The notes under the pieces: model-generated
What the model saw: the letters and a program-made list of their open reading frames with translations, nothing else
What the model was told of the DNA's origin: nothing
The model's database searches: none
Program-made: the position numbers and the translations under genes
Assembly: GCA_035256085.1 (NCBI GenBank)
Contig: DATEYP010000333.1
Location: 1-11,595, forward strand
DNA from: UBA6901 sp035256085
GTDB taxonomy: Bacteria; Pseudomonadota; Gammaproteobacteria; Acidiferrobacterales; UBA6901
Length of the DNA: 11,595 bases
Direction of reading: 5' to 3'
Shown: piece after piece, positions 1 through 5,947 of the stretch
Position numbering within the stretch: position 1 is the stretch's first letter
Layout: every line of letters begins with the position of its first letter

Positions 1-164
1 CGGTGCTGGCCATCAGCGCCAATGCCATGCCACACGATATCCAGAAAGGCCTGGAAGCAGGATTCTTCCGCTATCTCACCAAGCCGATCAAGGTCAACGA
101 GTTCATGGAGGCGCTGGACAGGGCGCTGGAATTTGCGGAAATAGGGCCAAGACGGCGCAAGTAA
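1..164 (+). CDS. Receiver (REC) domain C-terminus, probable hybrid histidine kinase or response regulator (5' truncated)
   Basis: The frame beginning at base 3 is open from the left edge to a TAA at 162-164 and encodes 53 residues. It reads as the last part of a CheY-like phosphoacceptor domain. A stretch equivalent to beta4 ends in SANAM, where the conserved Ser/Thr lies. It is followed by the G-L-E-A-G-F helix-turn and by the T-K-P-I motif, whose Lys-Pro is the invariant beta5 pair. A closing amphipathic helix (EFMEALDRALE) comes next, and only about ten residues follow the domain. The phosphoacceptor Asp lies outside the window. The SANAMPHDIQKGLEAGF wording is typical of receivers at the C-terminus of hybrid sensor kinases, but a stand-alone regulator cannot be excluded. 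It would act in cytoplasmic phosphorelay signalling. Confidence 0.85.
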   Translation, partial: VLAISANAMPHDIQKGLEAGFFRYLTKPIKVNEFMEALDRALEFAEIGPRRRK

Positions 165-191
165 CCCCGATACCTGTGAGGGTAAGTACTG

Positions 192-413
192 CCGATATTC
201 TTTACAGCCAGCTATGCCAGCCCGGATTATCAGAGGCAGTTACCATTCAATGCTCTGAAGATCGACCAGTTGTTCGTGAATCCGATGACCAGCAATCCGG
301 ACGATGCCACCGTCGTCCGGGCCGTAGTCCGCATTGGAAAAGCCTCAAGCAATGTGCGTCACCGTACCGACGGTTGTGGGCAACGCGCCTAGCCTTCCTG
401 TACTCAGACCCAT
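192..413 (+). pseudogene. Decayed EAL-domain (c-di-GMP phosphodiesterase) fragment
   Basis: In the frame containing base 192 the conceptual translation matches the middle of an EAL domain. A segment corresponding to the DDFGTGYASLDYL region reads FFTASYASPDYQRQLPFNAL. KIDQLFV follows (the KID motif with the catalytic Lys) and then NPDDATVVRAVVRIGKAS, the usual D-D-A-x-V-R-A-I helix. The similarity continues in another frame, ending in TRLAFLYSDP near 386-412, as in the G-V-E-T-x-x-Q-L-A-F-L segment of EAL proteins. This implies at least one frameshift between about 340 and 386. The frame stops at 390-392 and no start or N-terminal half is present. The DDFGTG metal-binding segment is already lost (FFTAS). 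I read it as a gene relic rather than an expressed protein. The flanking REC gene ends only about 28 bp upstream, so both may be pieces of one former REC-EAL or kinase-phosphodiesterase locus; that last point is inference. Confidence 0.7.
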
Positions 414-430
414 AATCATAAAAACGGCGT

Positions 431-566
431 TTAGCCACAGATGAACGCAGATTTATGCAAATGAATCAGGCCATTGATGCACCGAAGCCGTTCACCCTTC
501 TGGTGGGCCGGCGAATACAGGCAGCGCATTGAATATCCATGTTCATCTGCGTTCATCCGCGGCTGA
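431..566. repeat. Inverted repeat pair of a dispersed intergenic repeat family
   Basis: Bases 433-452 (agccacagatgaacgcagat) are the reverse complement of 545-564 with two mismatches. The arms are separated by about 90 bp. The arm wording (GTTCATCTGCGTTCATC...GGCT) is one I recognise as common in intergenic repeats of proteobacterial genomes. The interior encodes no recognisable protein. The layout fits a small non-autonomous inverted-repeat element, but no target-site duplication was identified. Confidence 0.6.
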
Positions 567-595
567 CTGCTTTTTCCAGGATCAATCACCTGGCC

Positions 596-662
596 CGCTT
601 CGACTTCGCGCCTGCGGCGCTACGCCTGTCCTGAGCCAGTCGAAGGGCTCGGCGCGAACGGG
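596..662. repeat. Palindromic intergenic repeat (CTTCGACT ... AGTCGAAG type)
   Basis: CTTCGACT at 598-605 pairs with AGTCGAAG at 638-645. It is followed by a GGGCTCGGCGCGAACGGGG tail. The core (CTGAGCCAGTCGAAGGGC) belongs to a very common class of extragenic palindromes in proteobacteria. It ends just beyond the stop codon of the minus-strand rsgA gene and could fold in that transcript's 3' untranslated region. Confidence 0.55.
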
Positions 663-678
663 GAATTTCAACAAGCTG

Positions 679-1719
679 TTAATCCTCGTCTATCTGCCTC
701 GGTGGCCTGGGCCCTTTACGCACTGGCTTGGGGCGCGGCCCAGAACTGCGGGTGTTGCTAGCCCTGGGCGATGGGCTCGCGCTCCGCTGTTCGGCACGCA
801 AGATCAGGTAACTCTGCCAACGTCTGGCATCCAGGACGCCGGATTCAATGGCGGCCTGAATGGCGCAGCCCGCTTCGCCCTGGTGGCGGCAATCGTTAAA
901 CTTGCAGTGCCCGAGCAGCGCACTCAGCTCCGGGAATGCGTCCTCGATGTTCTGTTCGCCGGCCGCAAGCTGGAACTCGCGCATGCCGGGCGTATCCACC
1001 AGCATGCCGCCGTCCTTGAGGGGATGCAGGGAGCGGGACGTCGTGGTATGCCGGCCCTTGTTGTCCGCGGCGCGCGGCGCAGCGGTGGCCTGCTGGGCCT
1101 CGGCCAGATTGTTGATCAAGGTTGACTTGCCAACGCCCGAAGAGCCCACCAGGGCGACGGTTTTCCCGGTCGTGCACCACGGCCGCAGGCTTGCCAGCTG
1201 CGCGACATTGCGCGCGTCGACGCACTCGATGGCCACCTCGGGGTGCAGTTGACGGGCCGCCGTCGCGAATGGGGTCACATCATCCACCAGATCGGCCTTG
1301 GTCAGCACAATGACCGGCGTAACACCGGCACCGGAGGCGAGCGCCAGGTAGCGCTCGATCCGCGCCAGGTTGAAGTCTTCGTTGCAGGAGCTAACGATAA
1401 ACAAGGTATCGACGTTGGCGGCGATCAGCTGCTCATCGGTACCGTGGCCGGATTCCTTGCGTGCCAGCTTGGTCTGGCGCGTGAGCATGCGCACCGGCCT
1501 TGCGCCCGCGGCCGGCATCAGCAACCAGTCGCCGACTGCCAGATTCCCGGGGTCGGGGAACACCCCGACATCCAGGCGTTGCTCGCCCCGCTCGCTCCAG
1601 ATTACACAGTGATTGCGATGGATCTGGGCAATGCGTGCCGGATAGCACGCGGCGAGTTCCTCTGTACCGAGCTGCTGCTGAAAGAATGGCCGCCAACCCA
1701 GCTTATCAAGGTCTGACAT
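679..1719 (-). CDS. rsgA: Ribosome small-subunit-dependent GTPase A
   Basis: This 346-residue protein is a circularly permuted GTPase that acts in late 30S subunit maturation, hydrolysing GTP on the ribosome. An OB-fold-like N-terminal region covers roughly residues 25-90. The G motifs then appear in permuted order: G4 TKAD at 140-143, the P-loop GSSGVGKST at 192-200, a GRHTTT switch at 222-227 and G3 DTPG at 242-245. The C-terminal zinc site is intact: Cys272, Cys277, His279 and Cys285 in CKFNDCRHQGEAGC. The last 35 residues form a Pro/Arg/Ser-rich basic tail, plausibly RNA-contacting. Length is normal for the family. The ATG at 1717-1719 has no strong Shine-Dalgarno sequence, so the exact start is a little uncertain, though the N-terminus aligns naturally with longer RsgA variants. 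It is divergently oriented from the DUF2798 gene. Confidence 0.95.
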   Translation of the reverse strand: MSDLDKLGWRPFFQQQLGTEELAACYPARIAQIHRNHCVIWSERGEQRLDVGVFPDPGNLAVGDWLLMPAAGARPVRMLTRQTKLARKESGHGTDEQLIAANVDTLFIVSSCNEDFNLARIERYLALASGAGVTPVIVLTKADLVDDVTPFATAARQLHPEVAIECVDARNVAQLASLRPWCTTGKTVALVGSSGVGKSTLINNLAEAQQATAAPRAADNKGRHTTTSRSLHPLKDGGMLVDTPGMREFQLAAGEQNIEDAFPELSALLGHCKFNDCRHQGEAGCAIQAAIESGVLDARRWQSYLILRAEQRSASPSPRASNTRSSGPRPKPVRKGPRPPRQIDED

Positions 1720-1851
1720 TCAATTCGTTCGGCCTGTTCAGTTCGTAATCAGAAGGTGCGAGGGCCTGGAGAAAGAACGGGCGCAGTTCGCCAATGGTGC
1801 ATCGGCCTGATAACATTTGCTCCTCTGCTTCACGGATCCCGCTTGTCTTCT
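1720..1851. promoter_or_regulatory. Divergent intergenic region between rsgA and the DUF2798 gene
   Basis: These 132 bp separate two divergent genes and must contain both promoters if they are transcribed independently. I could not assign a convincing -35/-10 pair. The plus-strand reading frame of the downstream gene stays open back to 1756, but that extension has no hydrophobic or family-like character. Confidence 0.4.
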
Positions 1852-2082
1852 ATGTTCACCAAGAAACACCATTTCCGGATCTTCGCCTTAATCATAACCG
1901 CTATTCTGGCGTTTCTCATGAACGGCGTCATTACCTTCATCAACACCGGGCTCGACGCCGGTTTCCTGCTGCGCTGGGGCCGGGCGTTTGCCATCGCATG
2001 GCTTATTGCCCTAACCATCGTTCTGCTGTTCGGGCTGCATGTCCGCACCATTGCCGAGCGGCTTTGTACACAGGATGATTAA
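1852..2082 (+). CDS. DUF2798 family small membrane protein
   Basis: This 76-residue protein has two predicted transmembrane helices: residues 10-32 (FALIITAILAFLMNGVITFI) and residues 44-62 (AFAIAWLIALTIVLLFGL). The helices are joined by N-T-G-L-D-A-G-F-L-x-R-W, the signature of DUF2798 proteins (MSGVITxxNTGxxxGFxxxWxxxF). The function of the family is unknown; an inner-membrane location is expected. I chose the ATG at 1852 because the first helix follows at a normal distance and the upstream in-frame codons look non-coding. The stop overlaps the start of the next gene in ATGATTAA, so the two are probably co-transcribed and translationally coupled. Confidence 0.8.
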   Translation: MFTKKHHFRIFALIITAILAFLMNGVITFINTGLDAGFLLRWGRAFAIAWLIALTIVLLFGLHVRTIAERLCTQDD

Positions 2083-2788
2083 CGGACCGCAGAAGAATTT
2101 GCTTTCCGACAAGCTGCGGCGCATCGCGGGCTTTGTCCGCCCGGACTGGTTCTCGCCCACGGCGCTGGTACTGATCGCCGCCAATCTGCTGCCCCTGTAT
2201 GGCGTACTGGTGCTCGACTGGGCCGTATTGCCGATCATGGTGCTGTTCTGGCTGGAAAATATCGTTATCGGGGTACTGAACATTCTGCGGATTCTTTTTT
2301 CCAGCCCGGCCGACGCGGCGAGATGGGCCAGAAAGTTAATGCTGGTTCCGTTCTTCACAGTCCACTATGGCCTGTTTACCGCCATTCACGGCCTGCTTGT
2401 GTTTACCCTGTTCGGCGGTGAACCCTACGAGGCGCTTGTTGATGGCCTGTGGACCCTCGATGCGGCGCGCCACGCGATCGCTGAATATTCACTATGGCCG
2501 GGAGTCGGGGCGCTCGCCGCCAGCCACCTGTTCTCATTCTTCTGGAACTACCTGGGCCAACGTGAATATCAGAAGGCCCGCCCCGAAGCCCTGATGCAGG
2601 CACCATACAGCCGCGTCATCGTGCTGCATGTCGTCATCCTTCTCGGCGCTATGTTGATCCAGCTGTTCCATTCACCGGTCTGGGCCTTGCTGCTTCTCAT
2701 CGGCCTCAAGATCGGCGTCGATCTGCGCGCGCATCTCAAGGAACATCGCAGAATGGAGCCGGCATTGAGCCCGGCCGCATCGCCCTGA
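2075..2788 (+). CDS. DUF6498-type polytopic membrane protein
   Basis: This 237-residue, highly hydrophobic protein has about six predicted membrane segments, near residues 28-46, 50-73, 92-113, 141-160, 179-198 and 201-218. Visible conserved blocks are FWLENIVIGVLNILRI (58-73), FFTVHYGLF (93-101), SHLFSFFWNYLGQREY (150-165), P-Y-S-R-V-I-V-L-H (177-185) and LKIGVDLRAHLKEH (211-224). These match my memory of the DUF6498 family, which has no established function. The His and Glu residues inside or beside the helices could bind metal or haem, but that is speculation. I prefer the ATG at 2075, which overlaps the upstream stop by 8 bp. An earlier ATG at 2039 would lie deep inside the DUF2798 gene. 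The gene converges on the phosphoribulokinase-like gene with only an 8 bp gap. Confidence 0.75.
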   Translation: MINGPQKNLLSDKLRRIAGFVRPDWFSPTALVLIAANLLPLYGVLVLDWAVLPIMVLFWLENIVIGVLNILRILFSSPADAARWARKLMLVPFFTVHYGLFTAIHGLLVFTLFGGEPYEALVDGLWTLDAARHAIAEYSLWPGVGALAASHLFSFFWNYLGQREYQKARPEALMQAPYSRVIVLHVVILLGAMLIQLFHSPVWALLLLIGLKIGVDLRAHLKEHRRMEPALSPAASP

Positions 2789-2796
2789 CCACCTTG

Positions 2797-3741
2797 CTAT
2801 TGGTTTTCTGCACGCTGCTTCTCAAGAAGGCCCGCCAATACCGGTGCGCAGATATCCTCCAGGGCATGGCCGAGCACGCCGCCGGGGATCAGCATGGTCG
2901 TCGCGCGCGTCATCTGCGCGCCGGGAATGCGGCGCAGCAGATCGACAAAGTCATACCGCTCGCGATCGCGGAAATGCACGACAAAGGCGCATTCGCTCTC
3001 CGTCGGCACATCGCGGGCAATAAACGGGTTGGAGGTGTCCACCAGAGGGATACGCTGGATGTTGATGTCGGTCACGCCAAACTGCGGCACAATGTAGTGA
3101 ATGTAGTCGTCCATGCGGCGCAATATGGTCTCCACTGTCGCTTCGAGCGTGCATCGGCCTTTGGCGCAATCGCGATGGATTTTCTGGATCCATTCAAGGT
3201 TAATCGCCGGCACCACGCCAATCAGCAGATCGACGTACTGGGCCACATCGATGCCCTCGGCGTTGACGCGCCGGTCGATGCCTGTCGGGAAGTGGCGCAC
3301 ATCCACCTTGCGCCGGGTCCAGGTTTTCGCCACGACGCCGCCATGCTGGCCTTCGTAAAATAACAACTCGCTGCCGGGCGTGAGCGCATGCCACGCCGTG
3401 AACTCCCCAACCGGCACGCCGAGCGTAGCGGCGTGCACGGCGTTGTGGGCATACTCGCGCACCACGCCGCTGCCAGTCTCGGAATAGGTCTTGAAGAAGG
3501 TTTCAAGCTCGGCGAAATGGTTACACTCCGGACCGAACCAGGAGTGGTTCCGGGCGCTGGCTCGCCCCGCCGCAAGCTGCGCGGCAAACTCGGCTTCGGT
3601 ATAGCGACGAAACGCGTCGCCATGAACCATGGCGGCCTTGACCTCGTGCCGACGGAAAATGGTCTTGAACGCATGCCGGATGGTTGAGAGTCCGGCCCCG
3701 GTCGAACCGGTCACGGCGACAATTGGACGTTTCTGCGACAT
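2797..3741 (-). CDS. Phosphoribulokinase homologue (divergent, proteobacterial class)
   Basis: The 314-residue product belongs to the P-loop phosphoribulokinase family, whose classic member phosphorylates ribulose-5-phosphate to ribulose-1,5-bisphosphate in the Calvin cycle. Recognisable parts are the P-loop GSTGAGLST (12-20), catalytic Asp42 in HGDAFRRY, LLFYEG (126-131), GVVPAINLEWIQKIHRD (175-191) with the catalytic-type Lys187 and Asp191, and VDTSNPFIARD (234-244). Several positions differ from textbook enzymes. The P-loop ends GLST rather than GTT/GTS, the residues after Asp42 read FRRYTEA rather than FHRxxRA, and about 25 residues are inserted around 138-164. The start at 3741 is supported by AGGAGAA five bases upstream (3745-3751); a start at 3765 would lack this. 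No rubisco gene is in view. It may be a true Calvin-cycle kinase or a PrkB-like paralogue with another substrate. I therefore leave the symbol blank. Confidence 0.88.
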   Translation of the reverse strand: MSQKRPIVAVTGSTGAGLSTIRHAFKTIFRRHEVKAAMVHGDAFRRYTEAEFAAQLAAGRASARNHSWFGPECNHFAELETFFKTYSETGSGVVREYAHNAVHAATLGVPVGEFTAWHALTPGSELLFYEGQHGGVVAKTWTRRKVDVRHFPTGIDRRVNAEGIDVAQYVDLLIGVVPAINLEWIQKIHRDCAKGRCTLEATVETILRRMDDYIHYIVPQFGVTDINIQRIPLVDTSNPFIARDVPTESECAFVVHFRDRERYDFVDLLRRIPGAQMTRATTMLIPGGVLGHALEDICAPVLAGLLEKQRAENQ

Positions 3742-3828
3742 ACGTTCTCCTGACACTCCGGCCATCCCGGATGGCGCATTGTTAGCGAGTCTGGTCGTCT
3801 TGTCGAATCGGTATCCGGCAGATGTGCG

Positions 3829-4020
3829 CTAGTCATCATCGCGACGCACGTCGACCTGTGCCAGACCTTCATCATCGACTGTCACGTGGAGGTACATCGG
3901 CCTGCAGCAGATCTGGCAGTCTTCAATATAGTCCTGTGCGCCGACGGAGCAGTCGATCAACAAGTGGATACGTTCTCCACAATACGGACAAACGATCTCT
4001 GTTTCATCCTGATGATTCAT
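3829..4020 (-). CDS. CPXCG-motif cysteine-rich small protein
   Basis: The protein has 63 residues and starts MNHQDETEIV. CPYCGERI follows at 11-18 (the CPxCG motif). Then come Cys24 in LIDCSV, the conserved Y-I-E-D-C-Q-I-C-C-R-P block at 31-41 and V-T-V-D-D-E-G-x-x-x-V-x-x-R-R-D-D at the end. Family members are about 60 residues long and carry these same cysteines (11, 14, 35, 38, 39), which suggests a zinc-ribbon-like fold; the function is unknown. The reading frame is open further upstream to 4116 with Met codons at 4068 and 4116. I chose 4020 because it gives the usual family length, although no strong ribosome binding site is visible. It lies 87 bp upstream of the phosphoribulokinase-like gene on the same strand. 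Confidence 0.85.
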   Translation of the reverse strand: MNHQDETEIVCPYCGERIHLLIDCSVGAQDYIEDCQICCRPMYLHVTVDDEGLAQVDVRRDDD

Positions 4021-4162
4021 GAGTCTAATTTGATGTTCCAGCCACGCGGCAATTGATTCTGATACCATGTTTAACGGTTTTTTGCCATCAATCAGCTTCT
4101 CGGGCACCATGTGCATGGTTCTGCGTTTATAGCGCTCTCCCTCAACCTGTCTACGTTACCGC
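4021..4162. promoter_or_regulatory. Divergent intergenic region with a small palindrome
   Basis: This 142 bp gap separates the CPXCG gene (minus) from the CAP-domain gene (plus). It contains accatg-tg-catggt at 4106-4119, a perfect 6 bp inverted repeat with a 2 bp spacer that could be a small operator. No convincing promoter hexamers were assigned. Its role as an operator is only a possibility. Confidence 0.3.
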
Positions 4163-4762
4163 ATGCATACTGCCGCTCAAGCAGACACCCGCAGCCGCCT
4201 GCTGCGCATTTCTGCGATACTCGTGGCTGTACTTGCCCTCGGCGCCGCGCAGTCCGGTGTCGCGGCGCGACAACAGAATCCACAACCCGCGATTGAGGCC
4301 ACTGATCTCGCCAAGCGGATTCACACGAAGATCAACAAGCGACGGAAAATGCATGGCCTCCAATCGCTGGCCTGGAACGATACCCTGAGCCGGATTGCAC
4401 TGAAACACAGCCGCGACATGGCGAACAGGAACTATCTAGGCCACGATACCCCCGAGGGAGAATCATTCTCCCGACGTTATCGACAAGGGGGGTTTTCTTG
4501 TGAAATCCGGATCGGCAATCAGGTGCACGCCGGGGCCGAGAATATCGCACTCGGCCGTCTCTATAACTCGACGACAACGGAAAACGGCATCACCTACTAC
4601 CACTGGAACTCCGTGCAGGAGATCGCGCTGAGAACGGTCGATGGATGGATGGCCAGCCCGGGCCACCGGGAAAACATATTCACGCCCTACTGGCGGCAAG
4701 AAGGAATCGGTGTCGAGATCGGACCAGGTAACCGGATATACATCACTCAGAATTTTTGCTGA
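4163..4762 (+). CDS. Secreted CAP/SCP (PR-1-like) domain protein
   Basis: The 199-residue protein has an N-terminal export signal: a basic start, a hydrophobic core near 17-30 (SAILVAVLALGAAQ) and a likely cleavage after an Ala around 34-35. A CAP domain covers roughly 48-199. Its four signature elements are present: I-A-L-K-H-S-R-D-M-A (78-88) with His82, the Y-L-G-H-D-T-P-E-G loop with His94, H-A-G-A-E-N-I with Glu126 (122-128), and W-M-A-S-P-G-H-R-E-N-I with His168 (162-172). The closing strand is IYITQNFC, where a terminal Cys could pair with Cys113. These residues form the conserved CAP cavity. Bacterial members are periplasmic or extracellular and mostly uncharacterised. An SD sequence in front of the ATG is weak. 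Confidence 0.9.
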   Translation: MHTAAQADTRSRLLRISAILVAVLALGAAQSGVAARQQNPQPAIEATDLAKRIHTKINKRRKMHGLQSLAWNDTLSRIALKHSRDMANRNYLGHDTPEGESFSRRYRQGGFSCEIRIGNQVHAGAENIALGRLYNSTTTENGITYYHWNSVQEIALRTVDGWMASPGHRENIFTPYWRQEGIGVEIGPGNRIYITQNFC

Positions 4763-5220
4763 TCTTAAAAACACCACAGGCGCGGGGCTGGTCAACGAGG
4801 GAAGATGATGCGCCTCGGGCCGGAACAGCCTCTTTCTCCATTTCGGACGTAACCGCTTCTGTGGTCCTCGGCGCCAGTCTTGCGGACTTGGCCTTCTCGA
4901 TCACTGCTTGCGCACGCTTTGCCCTGAGTGCACGCCCCGGGACGGGCCTTGTTGTCGAGCTAATCAAAGTTTTTTATCGGCACGGACCAGTCCCATTCAA
5001 CTGGCACGAAGATATCGCCGCCGTGCGGAGGGTAGGTGCTCACTTGGCATGAGTCATGTACCTCCATTGTACGCATCTGGCGACTGTCGTCGCCCGAGTG
5101 CGGCGCGACCGGTATTTCCGCTGTAGACGGATGCGACTTGGTATTGCTGCACTACGACAACCGGGCGTATCATCATCTGGTTCCCGCACCCCTCTGCGAA
5201 TTCCGAGTGCAGAGTGCTCA
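4763..5220. other. Long intergenic stretch without a recognisable gene
   Basis: About 460 bp follow the CAP gene without a protein I recognise. Open frames exist on both strands (plus to 5052, minus 4743-4967), but neither has a good start site or familiar motif. On the minus strand an SD-like GGAGG precedes a five-codon ORF (ATG ACT CAT GCC AAG TGA). Its stop overlaps a GTG, near 5043, that opens a 27-codon frame reading STYPPHGGDIFVPVEWDWSV. That small frame ends in TAG near 4961. It is compositionally protein-like but unsupported. The stretch may contain gene remnants. Confidence 0.3.
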
Positions 5221-5246
5221 TCCGCCAATCCGTGCGGATTGGCGGA
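5221..5246 (+). repeat. Perfect 11 bp stem hairpin in the leader of the deacylase gene
   Basis: TCCGCCAATCC (5221-5231), a GTGC loop (5232-5235) and GGATTGGCGGA (5236-5246) form a perfect inverted repeat. It ends only nine bases before the ribosome binding site of the downstream gene. There is no T-run, so it is not a standard intrinsic terminator. It could be a leader RNA structure, an operator or the end of an upstream transcript. Confidence 0.75.
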
Positions 5247-5255
5247 CGCCGACCC

Positions 5256-5262
5256 AGGAGGT
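5256..5262 (+). promoter_or_regulatory. Strong ribosome binding site fixing the deacylase start
   Basis: AGGAGGT lies five bases before the ATG at 5268. It selects this start over the in-frame ATG at 5214, which would place the hairpin inside the coding region. Confidence 0.85.
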
Positions 5263-5267
5263 GTCCC

Positions 5268-5738
5268 ATGGCCATCGCGCATTCCATCGAAGCCTTCCTT
5301 AAACAACACGCTGTCGACTACGAACTCATCAACCACCCGCGTTCGGTTTCGTCCACGCATACCGCCGAGGCCGCACATGTCCCCGGCGATCAATTGGCGA
5401 AATCGGTTCTCCTGGAAGACGAGGCCGGCTATTTGATGGCGGTCATCCCGTCCACGCATCGCGTCGATCTCGGAAAACTGCATCACCGGCTCCGGCGCCG
5501 GGTCGGTCTGGCGATCGAACGCGAAGTCGTCGAACTCTTTCCCGACTGCGATCCAGGCGCGATCCCCGCTATCGGCCCTGCTTACCACGTCGCGACCATC
5601 GTCGACGATGCGTTGCTCGATGAACCGGATGTGTACTTCGAAGCCGGCGATCACGAAGCCCTGGTGCACGTGAGCGGCCAGACCTTCGGTGCCATGATGG
5701 TCGGTGTGCCGCACGCTCGGTTCACGCACCGCGTTTAG
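5268..5738 (+). CDS. YbaK/EbsC-type aminoacyl-tRNA deacylase domain protein
   Basis: The protein is 156 residues, the normal size for a stand-alone YbaK/ProX-type editing domain. Such domains hydrolyse wrongly charged aminoacyl-tRNAs in trans. Visible features are the early HPRSVSSTHTAEAAHVP segment (23-39), the conserved Lys45 in QLAKSVLLE, the F-P-D-C-D-P-G-A-I-P-A-I-G loop (91-103) and the F-E-A-G-D-H-E-A-L-V-H-V-S strand (124-136). The wording of the last two blocks is that of the generic YbaK-domain group rather than of authentic Cys-tRNA(Pro) deacylases, so the amino-acid specificity is open. The upstream leader holds a perfect hairpin and a strong SD. It converges with the minus-strand gene ending at 5948. 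Confidence 0.9.
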   Translation: MAIAHSIEAFLKQHAVDYELINHPRSVSSTHTAEAAHVPGDQLAKSVLLEDEAGYLMAVIPSTHRVDLGKLHHRLRRRVGLAIEREVVELFPDCDPGAIPAIGPAYHVATIVDDALLDEPDVYFEAGDHEALVHVSGQTFGAMMVGVPHARFTHRV

Positions 5739-5947
5739 CGGATTTCCCGAGGCGCCGCGTTTGTAACGACAGAACTGCCAGGATTGCGAGGGACGCTTTC
5801 GGTGCACACAGGCCCGGCCAGCCGCACGCGTTTGAAGTCGCGCACAAACCGCAGCGCCTGACCTCAGGGACTTGTGCGGGCACTTGACCGGGCATGGGGC
5901 CTTTTTTTCCCGCACGAGATATGTCCGGCCGTGCCGCGCAACATAAT
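5739..5947. other. Convergent intergenic region
   Basis: About 210 bp lie between two converging genes. It contains a 12 bp palindrome-like cctga-cc-tcagg near 5858-5869. A T7 run follows a GC-rich segment near 5900-5907, and that run is flanked by gtgcggg and cccgcac. The stems I can draw are short or widely spaced, so a terminator is possible but not demonstrated. Confidence 0.3.

Noticed and set aside
529..1125. 198-codon open frame on the plus strand
   Set aside because: It starts in a repeat and runs antisense through the RsgA C-terminus; the sequence has no protein character of its own.
2794..3363. 189-codon open frame on the plus strand
   Set aside because: Antisense to the phosphoribulokinase-like gene; no start site support and no recognisable protein.
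5875..5912. Intrinsic terminator around a T7 run
   Set aside because: The stem directly before the T-run is only three or four pairs, and the gtgcggg/cccgcac arms flank the T-run rather than precede it.
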